A stretch of DNA of 64,000 bases from Cytophagaceae bacterium ABcell3 (GTDB lineage Bacteria; Bacteroidota; Bacteroidia; Cytophagales; Cytophagaceae). Below the pieces are notes generated by a model. It was not told where the DNA came from. It did not search any database and worked only from the letters and a program-made list of their open reading frames with translations. Position numbers and translations under genes: made by a program. The stretch covers positions 3,804,584 to 3,868,583 of the forward strand of contig CP133159.1 in assembly GCA_030913385.1 (NCBI GenBank). The letters run 5' to 3'. Shown here piece after piece: positions 35,219 through 43,904 of the stretch (the stretch's first letter is position 1; each line of letters begins with the position of its first letter).

Positions 35219-36177
35219 TGAGCAAACACATGAACCAGTTTATAAAGCTTTTATTGCCAGCTATATTATTTATAAGCATAGCCTCGTGTGACAGTCCTGA
35301 CGAGCGTAGGCAAATAACAGAAGAGGATGCCCCAGCGGCTGCCGCCCCTTCGCCCATTACCATCCTTACAACCACCAACCTTATTGCAGACGCTGTACGC
35401 CAAGTAGCTGGCGATGTAGCTGAAGTATCTTCGTTGATGGGTCCAGGGGTAGACCCGCACCTTTACAGGGCCACAGACAGGGACAGAAGACGTATTATGG
35501 AATCTGATGTAGTATACTATAATGGACTACACCTGGAAGGTAGAATGAGTGACATACTAGCAAAAACAGGTGCCAGGAAACCAGTAATAGCAGTAGCCGA
35601 GAAAATTGACAGGACTCAAATCATTTATCACGATAGGGTGGCAGACCCACATGTTTGGTTTGATGTCACCTTATGGAAAGAAGTTGTAAGTACTATATCT
35701 CAAGACCTGCAAGAAAGATTTCCCATTCATGCGCAACGATTTATAAATAATGAAGAAAACTATTTGGGCGTCTTAGATACGTTAGATCATTGGGCAAGAA
35801 CCGAAATAGGGTCAATTCCGAGACAACAGAGAGTGATGGTAACAGCACACGATGCGTTCAATTATTTTGGCAGGGCATATAATATTGAGGTAGAAGGCAT
35901 GCAAGGGCTCTCCACCCTATCCGACCTTTCTCTTGGAGAGGTTACTGAAATTGTCAGGATGCTTGTAGAACGAGAAATTAAAGCCGTTTTTGTAGAGTCG
36001 TCTGTTCCACAAAGCACAGTAGAGGCCGTAGTAGTAGGCGCTAGAGCAAGAGGTCACGATGTCCAAATAGGTGGTGAACTGTTCTCTGACGCCCTTGGAG
36101 AAGAAGGCACTCCCGAAGGCACCTATGTGGGCATGGTAGAACATAATGTCAGAACTATTACTGAAGCTTTAAAATAA
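35218..36177 (+). CDS. Metal ABC transporter substrate-binding lipoprotein (ZnuA/MntA/TroA type)
   Basis: This 319-residue lipoprotein of the cluster A-I binding-protein family has a signal peptide with lipobox ISIASC (Cys24). The metal-ligand regions are GVDPHLY, NGLHLEG and ADPHVW; the long backbone helix and VFVESSVPQ with GGELFSDALG complete the site. There is no His-rich loop, which argues for Mn or Fe over Zn. It is coupled to the regulator gene. Confidence 0.9.
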   Translation: MSKHMNQFIKLLLPAILFISIASCDSPDERRQITEEDAPAAAAPSPITILTTTNLIADAVRQVAGDVAEVSSLMGPGVDPHLYRATDRDRRRIMESDVVYYNGLHLEGRMSDILAKTGARKPVIAVAEKIDRTQIIYHDRVADPHVWFDVTLWKEVVSTISQDLQERFPIHAQRFINNEENYLGVLDTLDHWARTEIGSIPRQQRVMVTAHDAFNYFGRAYNIEVEGMQGLSTLSDLSLGEVTEIVRMLVEREIKAVFVESSVPQSTVEAVVVGARARGHDVQIGGELFSDALGEEGTPEGTYVGMVEHNVRTITEALK

Positions 36178-36244
36178 AGATTGAGAAAACTAATATCAAT
36201 TGATTTAATGTTATCTAAGAGCGGTCTTTACTAAAAAAAACACC

Positions 36245-37033
36245 ATGATCATACATACCGAAAACCCGACAGTTGAGGTACACGACTTAACCGTAAGCTA
36301 TAATAAGAAGCCTGTCTTGTGGGGAGTAGACCTCACCCTTCCTGGCGGTATTTTGGGTGGAATCATCGGGCCAAATGGGGCGGGTAAGTCCACGCTTCTA
36401 AAATCTATCATGGGCCTGATACCGATCAGCAGTGGGTATGTTAAAATTGCCGGCGCCCCGTTAAATAAAAAGCGGGACCTAGTAGCTTATGTACCACAAC
36501 GCGAATCGGTAGATTGGGACTTCCCTGCTTCAGTAGCAGATGTGGTCATGATGGGAAGATACAATAAAACCGGCTTATTCGCCAGACCACGAAAAGCGGA
36601 CAGAGATGTAGTCAATGACTGTCTGGAAAAAACAGGTATGTCTGCGTATCGAGACAGGCAAATATCCCAACTTTCCGGTGGGCAACAACAGCGGGTGTTT
36701 CTGGCAAGGGCTTTGGCACAAGATGCCGACATCTACTTCTTGGACGAACCATTTGCCGGTGTAGATGCCTCTACAGAAGCAACCATTATAACGTTGCTTA
36801 GAGAAATGGCTGCTGCCGGAAAAACTATACTTGTCGTACACCATGACTTACAGTCCGCACAGGACTATTTTAACTGGATAGTACTGTTAAACATGCGCTT
36901 GGTCGCATCTGGCCCGACTCAAAAAGTGTTTACGCCAGATCTCTTACAAAAAACCTATGGTGGCACACTGACCGTACTATCCAAACTTGGAGACCTGCTG
37001 GCCAACCAAGAATTCCCTACCAGGGAAGATTGA
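36245..37033 (+). CDS. Metal ABC transporter ATP-binding protein
   Basis: This 262-residue ATPase has Walker A GPNGAGKST (42-50), signature LSGGQQQR (near 141), Walker B DIYFLDEPF and the switch VVHHDL. The motif YVPQRESVDWDFP is characteristic of Mn/Zn importer ATPases. It energises the two permeases at 38145 and 39469. Confidence 0.92.
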   Translation: MIIHTENPTVEVHDLTVSYNKKPVLWGVDLTLPGGILGGIIGPNGAGKSTLLKSIMGLIPISSGYVKIAGAPLNKKRDLVAYVPQRESVDWDFPASVADVVMMGRYNKTGLFARPRKADRDVVNDCLEKTGMSAYRDRQISQLSGGQQQRVFLARALAQDADIYFLDEPFAGVDASTEATIITLLREMAAAGKTILVVHHDLQSAQDYFNWIVLLNMRLVASGPTQKVFTPDLLQKTYGGTLTVLSKLGDLLANQEFPTRED

Positions 37034-37058
37034 AACCCTACTTAATATTTGTACTGCT

Positions 37059-38138
37059 ATGTCTTTCAAACAACATATACTGGTTTTTCTAATATGCTTC
37101 GGTGCTGTATTAGGGAACAACTATTTAACTTATTTACATTTTGATTACAGTGGTATACCAGATGCAGCCAGTTACCTAAAAATGGGAGAAGGAAACTTTG
37201 ATGTTACTGCAACCCACCGTTATAGAGTGGTGGTACCTGCACTGGCAGCGGCCACTGCCATACCTATCAACAAAGTCTATGAAAAACTGTGGCCCAACCG
37301 TTCGGAAAGCCAATGGCCACTAAAGTTTAGCTTTTACTTGATCAATTCCTTTTTGTTTTCCTTAGCCGCTTACCTCATTTTTTTAACATGCCTGGCCTAT
37401 AAAGCTTCTGTAATAAGCTCTTTAATTGCACTAATAGCTGTTATAAGCAGCAGATGGGTGCAAGTGATGGCTGCAATACCAATGACCGACAGCTTTTATT
37501 TGCTTGTCATTGCATTATCTGTTTATGGAATGAAAAAACAGTCGCCTGCATTGTTGGCGACCGCTATTGTTCTAGGGCCATTAGCCAAAGAGTCTTTCAT
37601 TTTCATTGCCCCAATCATATTATTTTACGGAAGGAACACTATTCCTTTTATCAAACAAGCCCCCCTTTTCGTTTTAGGAGGAATTTTGGCATTTGGCACA
37701 AGGCACCTGATTGACCTACATCTGACCATTGCCGCCACAGAGAGTCTTAACAACGCTTTTGCCCATTTCGAAAACTTCAAACACACCTTTTTCAGGCTGT
37801 TTTCCATTAGAGGAGCCGGTGAAATACTAAGTGTGTACAGTATCTTTTCTTTGATCATCTTCATAGGACTTACCGGAGGAAAGAATGAAAGAAATAAATG
37901 GATAAAGTATCTCGATGGCCCATGCCTATTCTTGCCAATAGTAATTATACTACACATGTTCCTTTCCACAGAAGCAGGGCGTATGATGTTTTTTGCCTCC
38001 CCAGTGGTTGCTGTAGTTATGGCGTTAATATTAGACAAACACAAAGCATTTACCCCATGGCAAAAACTGCAAAACACCCTTAATGGGGCTAATATCCATC
38101 TTAAAAACAATGACCCAAAACCTGTAGCAAAACTGTAA
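37059..38138 (+). CDS. Polytopic membrane protein of unknown function inside the metal operon
   Basis: This 359-residue protein starts MSFKQHILVF; an in-frame ATG at 36987 would overlap the ATPase gene by 47 bp and adds an unlikely segment. About nine to ten hydrophobic spans can be seen. Motifs include THRYRVVVPALAAA, PMTDSFYLL, GPLAKESFIF and EAGRMMFFASPVV, a layout that recalls GT-C/mannosyltransferase-like or other polyprenyl-linked membrane enzymes. It is not an ABC permease. It lies 25 bp after the ATPase gene and 6 bp before the first permease, so it is firmly in the operon; its role there is unknown. Confidence 0.75.
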   Translation: MSFKQHILVFLICFGAVLGNNYLTYLHFDYSGIPDAASYLKMGEGNFDVTATHRYRVVVPALAAATAIPINKVYEKLWPNRSESQWPLKFSFYLINSFLFSLAAYLIFLTCLAYKASVISSLIALIAVISSRWVQVMAAIPMTDSFYLLVIALSVYGMKKQSPALLATAIVLGPLAKESFIFIAPIILFYGRNTIPFIKQAPLFVLGGILAFGTRHLIDLHLTIAATESLNNAFAHFENFKHTFFRLFSIRGAGEILSVYSIFSLIIFIGLTGGKNERNKWIKYLDGPCLFLPIVIILHMFLSTEAGRMMFFASPVVAVVMALILDKHKAFTPWQKLQNTLNGANIHLKNNDPKPVAKL

Positions 38139-38144
38139 CATTGC

Positions 38145-39443
38145 ATGGATAAACTAATCACATTTTTATCACTGAGTGATCCCAATGTACGGTATGTCGT
38201 TATTGGCTCTACCCTATTGATGGCAAGTTCAGCAGTAGCGGGTTGCTTCACATTCCTTCGTAAGCGATCCTTAACAGGAGATGCCGTAGCGCATGCAGTA
38301 CTTCCCGGTATATGTCTTGCGTTTATGCTATCGGGTCAAAAAGATCCACTGATGCTGCTAATCGGTGCTTTTGCTACCGGATGGCTATCGCTCATTGCCA
38401 TGGATTTTATTAATGGGAAAACCAAACTCAAAGAAGACACCACCACAGGCCTGGTGCTATCAGTTTTTTTTGGTATAGGAGTTTTGCTTTTAACCATTAT
38501 TCAACAATCGGGAGCTGGCAATCAATCTGGCTTGGATACTTTTCTTTTTGGCAAAGCCGCTGCCATGAAAGAAAACGATTTGTTGGTGTTCGGAACAACA
38601 GGCTCTTTGATACTTCTCACAGTCATTGTCTTTTTTAGAGAATTGACCATTGTTTCTTTCGACCCAAATTTTGCCCGAGCCATAGGAATGCCCATCAGGT
38701 TGTACGAACTTATACTTACGACCATAACCGTTTTAGCGGTAGTTATTGGCATTCAAGCTACAGGGGTAGTATTAATGGCAGCCATGCTCATAAGCCCTGC
38801 CGCTGCCGCCCGGTTTTGGACACACAAGCTCCCTGTCATGATTTTGTTGGCAGCGATTATGGGTGCTTTTTCAGGCATTTCAGGAGCCTATATTTCTTAT
38901 GTGTACCCGACTATGCCTACCGGCCCCTGGATTGTTGTTATAATATCCCTTATTGCTTTGGGTTCATTTCTCCTAGCCCCTGGAAAGGGAATATTGGCAC
39001 GCTTGTCCAGACAAAGGGAAAACAGAAAAAAGATTATGGAGGAAAATGTGCTCAAGGTATTTTTCCACTTGGGTGAACCAGAGAAAGACTTTTTTAAACC
39101 ACGCACACAGGAAGATTTGTTAAACAAGAGAGATATGGACCGTAGCCAATTGAACAGCACCTTATACCGGCTAAAATCTGACGGATACCTAAAGCAGGAA
39201 AAAAACAAATGGATGCTTACCAATGAAGGGTTTGGGCACGGCAAAAGGGTTACCAGACTACACCGATTATGGGAAATGTACCTTTCGACGTATATGAACA
39301 TAGCGCCTGATCATGTACACGACGATGCAGAAACCATGGAACACATTATAACACCAGAACTTGAACAAAAACTAGAGCAGCAGCTTGGGTTCCCGTTAAA
39401 AGACCCACACGACTCAGATATACCATATAAAGGAAGTTTTTGA
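38145..39443 (+). CDS. Metal ABC permease fused to a DtxR-type metal-sensor domain
   Basis: This 432-residue fusion has an ABC-3 permease in residues 1-285, with eight or more spans and the family motif LTGDAVAHAVLPGI (about 43-56). Residues 300-432 form a soluble winged-helix-like segment (LNKRDMDRSQLNSTLYRLKSDGYL) followed by a DtxR metal-binding/dimerisation domain (RLHRLWEMYLSTYMNIAPDHVHDDAETMEH ... LGFPLKDPHDSDIP). The latter lines up with the free regulator at 34541 (HRLWE, EVHEIAEQLEH, LGFPSYDPHGDPIP). The ligand residues are kept, so the tail may sense cytoplasmic metal and gate the permease, or still bind DNA. Confidence 0.9.
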   Translation: MDKLITFLSLSDPNVRYVVIGSTLLMASSAVAGCFTFLRKRSLTGDAVAHAVLPGICLAFMLSGQKDPLMLLIGAFATGWLSLIAMDFINGKTKLKEDTTTGLVLSVFFGIGVLLLTIIQQSGAGNQSGLDTFLFGKAAAMKENDLLVFGTTGSLILLTVIVFFRELTIVSFDPNFARAIGMPIRLYELILTTITVLAVVIGIQATGVVLMAAMLISPAAAARFWTHKLPVMILLAAIMGAFSGISGAYISYVYPTMPTGPWIVVIISLIALGSFLLAPGKGILARLSRQRENRKKIMEENVLKVFFHLGEPEKDFFKPRTQEDLLNKRDMDRSQLNSTLYRLKSDGYLKQEKNKWMLTNEGFGHGKRVTRLHRLWEMYLSTYMNIAPDHVHDDAETMEHIITPELEQKLEQQLGFPLKDPHDSDIPYKGSF

Positions 39444-39468
39444 GGCAAAAAATTTAGGCACTATAACA

Positions 39469-40374
39469 ATGGATGAATTTTACATTATACTTACGGGTGC
39501 GCTTGTAGCTATTTCCTGTGGCCTTACAGGTTGCTATCTTATTTTAAGAAGAATGGCCATGATCGGAGATGCTATTTCCCATGCTGTTTTGCCTGGCATA
39601 GTTATAGCATTTTTACTTACCGGCACCATTCAGTCCTTGCCAATGCTGATCGGAGCAGGTCTGGTTGGTGTTTTAAGTACCATGCTCATTGAGTTCATCC
39701 ACCGAAAAGCAAAAGTACAGACCGATGCGGCCATTGGGATCACTTTTACCTTCTTATTTGCTGTGGGCATTATACTTATATCAGCTTTTGCAAGCAATGT
39801 CGACATCGACCAAGATTGTATTCTGTTTGGCGAAATTGCGTTTATACCACTCGACACTACCGAAATTTTTCCTGGATTTGAAGTACCTTTGGCAGTGCTG
39901 ACTTTAAGTTTTACACTGCTGGTGAATATTGCTTTTATAACATTAGGGTACAAGCAGTTATTTATCACCACCTTTGACCCAGCTTATGCTTCAGCGATAG
40001 GGATTTCAGCAAGTGTTTGGCACTACCTGCTTATGGGAGCCGTATCATTTACCACAGTAGCTTCTTTTGAAGCTGTTGGTGCTATATTGGTAGTAGCATT
40101 TTTAGTGGCGCCCCCTGCTACCGCTTATTTACTGACCGAAAGCTTCAAGACCATGTTGGCACTGACAGTACTTTTCGGTATCATTGCATCAGCAGCCGGT
40201 TATGCTTTGGCCACTGCCATTAACGGTTCAATTGCCGGAGCCATGACTACTGTAGCAGGAGCCTTGTTCTTGGCAGCCTTCATTTTTACACTGATAAAAA
40301 AAAGAAACAGAACACAAATTACAGAGGTTATAGACAAACCTGATTTGACAGAAAGCCTCAAAGCCGAAGCATAA
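39469..40374 (+). CDS. Metal ABC transporter permease
   Basis: This 301-residue ABC-3 family permease has about eight spans. The family motif MIGDAISHAVLPGI lies near residues 31-44, and a FDPAYASAIGI motif near 166. It pairs with the fused permease at 38145 and the ATPase at 36245 to form a Mn/Zn/Fe-type importer. It has no C-terminal sensor domain. Confidence 0.9.
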   Translation: MDEFYIILTGALVAISCGLTGCYLILRRMAMIGDAISHAVLPGIVIAFLLTGTIQSLPMLIGAGLVGVLSTMLIEFIHRKAKVQTDAAIGITFTFLFAVGIILISAFASNVDIDQDCILFGEIAFIPLDTTEIFPGFEVPLAVLTLSFTLLVNIAFITLGYKQLFITTFDPAYASAIGISASVWHYLLMGAVSFTTVASFEAVGAILVVAFLVAPPATAYLLTESFKTMLALTVLFGIIASAAGYALATAINGSIAGAMTTVAGALFLAAFIFTLIKKRNRTQITEVIDKPDLTESLKAEA

Positions 40375-40419
40375 AGTCAGAATACCTATCGTTTATGTAT
40401 TAACGTTAAAGAAAAAATT

Positions 40420-40938
40420 ATGAGCAATATATTAAAGACTGCCTGTTTTCTATTCATTGCCCTTTTTATAATTGCATCTTGTGCTAGAAAAAAAAGTGCC
40501 ACCCAAGCAGAGCAGATTGAATGGATGAGTTATGAGGAAGCCGTAGAAGCTTCCAAGAGAAAACCGAAAAAGATTTTTGTTGATGTATATACCTCATGGT
40601 GTGGCTGGTGTAAAGCCATGGACAAAAAAGTATTGACCGACCCCCAAATTGTTTCTGACATTAATGAGCATTACTATGCTGTAAAGTTAAATGCAGAAAG
40701 CACTAAAAAAGTAATTTACAAAGGCAAAACCATGACAGAACAGCAACTGGCACAAAAGGTATTTAATGCCACAGGATATCCAACAACTGTTTACCTCGAC
40801 AGCAAGGAAAATGTCATTTCGCCTGTTCCTGGCTATTTAGAAGCTGATGTATTACACCAAGTACTGTTGTTTTTTGGGGAAGATCACTATAAAAATACTA
40901 CCTTTGAAAAGTATCAGTCACAATTTGAATTAGAATAG
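40420..40938 (+). CDS. Thioredoxin-like lipoprotein with CGWC active site
   Basis: This 172-residue exported lipoprotein has a lipobox FIIASC (Cys21). A thioredoxin fold follows with SWCGWCKAMDKKV; the two active-site cysteines are at about 62 and 65, and TGYPTTVYLD contains the cis-proline. It probably reduces or isomerises disulphides in the periplasm. It sits between the metal operon and mnmE with short gaps. Confidence 0.88.
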   Translation: MSNILKTACFLFIALFIIASCARKKSATQAEQIEWMSYEEAVEASKRKPKKIFVDVYTSWCGWCKAMDKKVLTDPQIVSDINEHYYAVKLNAESTKKVIYKGKTMTEQQLAQKVFNATGYPTTVYLDSKENVISPVPGYLEADVLHQVLLFFGEDHYKNTTFEKYQSQFELE

Positions 40939-40940
40939 TT

Positions 40941-42320
40941 TTGAACCACCATTATTTCTCAGAAGCAGAAGATACCATTGCCGCCATAGCCACCCCCTCA
41001 GGGTCCGGTGCTTTGGCGATTATAAGGGTTTCTGGTAAAGAAGCCATTGATATTGTCAATAAAATCTTTTACGGGAAAGACCTGTCCGAACAAGACAGCC
41101 ACACGGTGCATTTTGGAACAATACGTGATGGAGACAAGATCTTGGACGAAGTATTGGTCTCAATTTTTCGGGCTCCCCGCTCCTTTACGAGAGAAAACGC
41201 AGCCGAAATATCCTGTCATGGCTCTGAGTTTATAATACGCCAAATCATACAACTACTAATACGGACTGGAGCCAGAACTGCCAGACCGGGCGAGTTTACC
41301 AAACGTGCTTTTCTGAACGGCAAAATGGATCTTGCTCAAGCAGAAGCTGTAGCAGACCTTATCAATTCAGATTCAGAAGCTGCACATATGGCCGCACTCA
41401 ATCAAATGCGCGGAGGCTTTTCTTTAAAGATAAAGCAGTTGAGAGAACAGCTCATCCACTTTGCCTCTATGATAGAACTGGAGCTTGATTTTGCTGAAGA
41501 AGACGTAGAATTTGCTGACCGGGAAAAACTTAAACAACTTGTATCGGATATCAAGCAGGTAACCGAAGCCCTGATTTCCTCATTTGACCTGGGCAATGTG
41601 GTAAAAAATGGTGTCCCTACCGTCATAGCTGGCAAACCCAATGCGGGAAAATCTACCTTGCTCAACGCCTTGCTCAATGAAGAAAAAGCCATGGTATCGG
41701 ATATACCAGGAACAACAAGAGATTTCATTGAAGACGAAATCAATATAGGAGGCATTACTTTTCGCTTTACGGATACCGCTGGTCTGAGAGAAACGGTAGA
41801 TAAACTAGAAGCTATGGGTATAGAGCGTACCCGTGAAAAAATGAAAAAAGCTTCCCTAATTATCTACCTTTTTGATGTAAACAGTACCACCAAAGAGGAG
41901 CTTTCCAAAGACATTGAAGAATTACAAGCCCTAAATATACCTTTTATAGCTGCGGGCAATAAAATAGATGCTGACAAAGGAAAACCTGAAGCTTTTCAAG
42001 ACTTTGAAGACATCACCTATATCTCAGCACGTGACGGTATAGGGCTGGATGAATTAAAAGATAAAATCCTTGGCCGGGTAAACGCCCAAGATTTCAAGAC
42101 AGGCAATACAATGGTTACCAACCTCCGTCACTACGAAAGCCTTGTCAATACCAAACAAGCCTTACTGACCGTATTGGATGCCATAGACAATGGCGTAACC
42201 GGTGACTTCTTAGCCATGGACATCAGAAATGCCCTGCACTACCTCGGTGAAATTACGGGAGAAATAACCAACGAGGATTTATTGGACAATATTTTTAGCA
42301 AGTTTTGTATAGGAAAGTAG
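40941..42320 (+). CDS. mnmE: tRNA modification GTPase MnmE
   Basis: This 459-residue GTPase works with MnmG to add carboxymethylaminomethyl groups to wobble U34 of certain tRNAs. It has an N-terminal formyl-THF-binding domain (DTIAAIATPSGSGALAIIRVSG), a helical domain with an inserted G domain (G1 GKPNAGKST near 228, G3 DTAG, G4 NKID), and the invariant C-terminal CIGK. The start codon is TTG (40941): no ATG precedes the conserved DTIAAIATP block in frame. Confidence 0.95.
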   Translation: MNHHYFSEAEDTIAAIATPSGSGALAIIRVSGKEAIDIVNKIFYGKDLSEQDSHTVHFGTIRDGDKILDEVLVSIFRAPRSFTRENAAEISCHGSEFIIRQIIQLLIRTGARTARPGEFTKRAFLNGKMDLAQAEAVADLINSDSEAAHMAALNQMRGGFSLKIKQLREQLIHFASMIELELDFAEEDVEFADREKLKQLVSDIKQVTEALISSFDLGNVVKNGVPTVIAGKPNAGKSTLLNALLNEEKAMVSDIPGTTRDFIEDEINIGGITFRFTDTAGLRETVDKLEAMGIERTREKMKKASLIIYLFDVNSTTKEELSKDIEELQALNIPFIAAGNKIDADKGKPEAFQDFEDITYISARDGIGLDELKDKILGRVNAQDFKTGNTMVTNLRHYESLVNTKQALLTVLDAIDNGVTGDFLAMDIRNALHYLGEITGEITNEDLLDNIFSKFCIGK

Positions 42321-42483
42321 CTTTTGCTTTATATTCAAATGTTAAATTATAAACACAAAAGTGTAAATTTCGACTTAACAGATAAATAATTGAAAATAAA
42401 TAACTTAATTTAACAAGAAAAACAAGATCAAAACAATACTCGTAAAAGCATATAAATTGTAATAATTCGTTAGCAACAAAAAC

Positions 42484-42527
42484 AATGATGCAAAAATTGC
42501 AGCTCGTGCAATCTTTTTTTCATCATT
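42484..42527. other. Long hairpin with terminator-like core
   Basis: AATGATG (42484-42490) pairs with CATCATT (42521-42527), AAAAA with the following TTTTT, and ATTGCA with TGCAAT around a GCTCG loop. The inner hairpin plus T-run could terminate mnmE transcripts; the outer arms add a long stem. Confidence 0.5.
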
Positions 42528-42563
42528 TTTGTTAATTTAGTGTAGACTTAAACAAAAAAAGCC

Positions 42564-42782
42564 ATGTTAAAAGATTATATAGAAGGATTAAAATCTATTA
42601 ATGACTTGAGTGGCGAAAGATATTATAATGATTTCGAGCAATACCCGTCCAATATGAACGATGCAATTGGGGGGTACTGGAAAAGAGCAGGAAGTTATTT
42701 TTCTATCACACTTAATAAAATTGCACAAAATAGTAGCATTCTTGATAAAGCTCTGAATATTGACTCAAAGAAGAAAAAGTAA
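42564..42782 (+). CDS. Small protein of unknown function
   Basis: This 72-residue soluble protein begins MLKDYIEGLKSINDLSGERYY, with two predicted amphipathic helices and a Lys-rich end. No family is recognised. It lies 6 bp before the truncated DUF2335 gene and probably shares its transcript. It opens a 3-kb zone with several damaged genes, so it may be an accessory-gene remnant. Confidence 0.55.
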   Translation: MLKDYIEGLKSINDLSGERYYNDFEQYPSNMNDAIGGYWKRAGSYFSITLNKIAQNSSILDKALNIDSKKKK

Positions 42783-42788
42783 GTAAGT

Positions 42789-43145
42789 ATGTCTCCCTCT
42801 TCTGGTAAACTTAAAGATTCCGAAATTGACCCTGAGAAACAAAACAATGCAAAGGAGCTCAAGAAATCTTTAGAAGATATATTTAAGAACACTAAAATAC
42901 CTCAAAATAAAAAGGAAGAAATGATTCAACAGATTTCGGTTGTTGTTGAGCAATCATTTTCAGGATCTATTCCCCCTTCTGGTATTTTAGAACAATACAA
43001 TAACATAAACCCCGATTTTTCGAAACCAATTGGAGATATGGCCATACAAGAACAAAAGTATGCCCACTCAAGGGACAATATTATTATTAATAAATCCTTC
43101 ACAACAAAAAGATTTGGTCAACCTTGTGCTGTAAATCTTGTCTGA
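42789..43145 (+). CDS. DUF2335-like protein, truncated before its membrane hairpin
   Basis: This 118-residue protein is charged in its first half. Residues 57-90 (FSGSIPPSGILEQYNNINPD, then MAIQEQKYAHSR) match the juxtamembrane part of the DUF2335 family of predicted membrane proteins. In that family a GQ-A motif then leads into two hydrophobic helices. Here the frame ends RFGQPCAVNLV-stop, so both helices are missing. It may be a pseudogene. Confidence 0.5.
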   Translation: MSPSSGKLKDSEIDPEKQNNAKELKKSLEDIFKNTKIPQNKKEEMIQQISVVVEQSFSGSIPPSGILEQYNNINPDFSKPIGDMAIQEQKYAHSRDNIIINKSFTTKRFGQPCAVNLV

Positions 43146-43158
43146 AACTTAAAAAGAT

Positions 43159-43689
43159 ATGTCCATTCACCTCTACCAATCCCAAAAAGTTCAGCGGTAC
43201 ATCGGCAAAGGAGTCTATGACGATCTGCCATGGGCTGAAGATCAGGTTGACCCGCTGACCCTATGGTATGCAGATGTGTTCTTTATAAGAAGGGAACGCT
43301 ATCTGGTCATTGCCAATCCGCTAACTAAGTTTACCTTCTTTGTTTTCAGGTATAACAAAAAGACCCACCCCGATTTTATGGAAACCTTTAAGGAACGCTT
43401 ATCCTTTACCATGAAAGCCGCGGAAATAGACCCTTCTAAATACCTAGAGCAGTGCGACATGCTTGTTCCTTTTGAAAAACCTGACAGATCAGCATCTGCT
43501 CATTTGTCAAGAATAAAAACTGATTACAAAGACAGTATTGAATATAACAAACGTGGTGTGCATCCTTCAGAGGCTGAGTCAGTTTATAATACACATATTG
43601 TAGACTATTTAACCACCTACAACAAAAAAGATTACGACTACGTCAAAAGAAGATTTTACCATGAACTGCTTTTAAGGAGGTGGGCTTAA
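43159..43689 (+). CDS. Uncharacterised protein (DUF6933-like)
   Basis: This 176-residue soluble protein contains a start region with WYADVFFIRRERYLVIANPLTKFTFFVFR, which resembles the pattern of DUF6933 proteins (W-x-A-D, then a strand with T-x-F). The C-terminal half is helical and charged (KKDYDYVKRRFYHELLL). No signal peptide, no known active site. It starts 13 bp after the truncated DUF2335-like gene. Confidence 0.6.
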   Translation: MSIHLYQSQKVQRYIGKGVYDDLPWAEDQVDPLTLWYADVFFIRRERYLVIANPLTKFTFFVFRYNKKTHPDFMETFKERLSFTMKAAEIDPSKYLEQCDMLVPFEKPDRSASAHLSRIKTDYKDSIEYNKRGVHPSEAESVYNTHIVDYLTTYNKKDYDYVKRRFYHELLLRRWA

Positions 43690-43767
43690 AGGCCGAAGAC
43701 TCTCTGAACAAATTCTTTCAATAAAAATGTCAGATATTTGTACACAAAGCATGTCTCTTTATACGGG

Positions 43768-43786
43768 TAATGCCGGTATGGCATTA
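43768..43786. other. Short perfect inverted repeat
   Basis: TAATGCC and GGCATTA flank a 5-nt loop (GGTAT), with no T-run. It lies in the 215-bp spacer between two accessory genes; possibly an operator. Confidence 0.35.
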
Positions 43787-43904
43787 AGGACAGCCGCAGA
43801 AACATATGTGTATATTTACTCAATCTCCTTTTTATACAATAATTGACAGGAGTTTATTTTGAAACTTTATTATTTTCAAGTCTGGCTGACCATTTTTTAA
43901 AATC

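Noticed and set aside
36987-37058. Earlier start of the membrane protein in the metal operon
   Set aside because: It would overlap the ATPase gene by 47 bp and add a non-hydrophobic Cys/Pro-containing segment before the first span.
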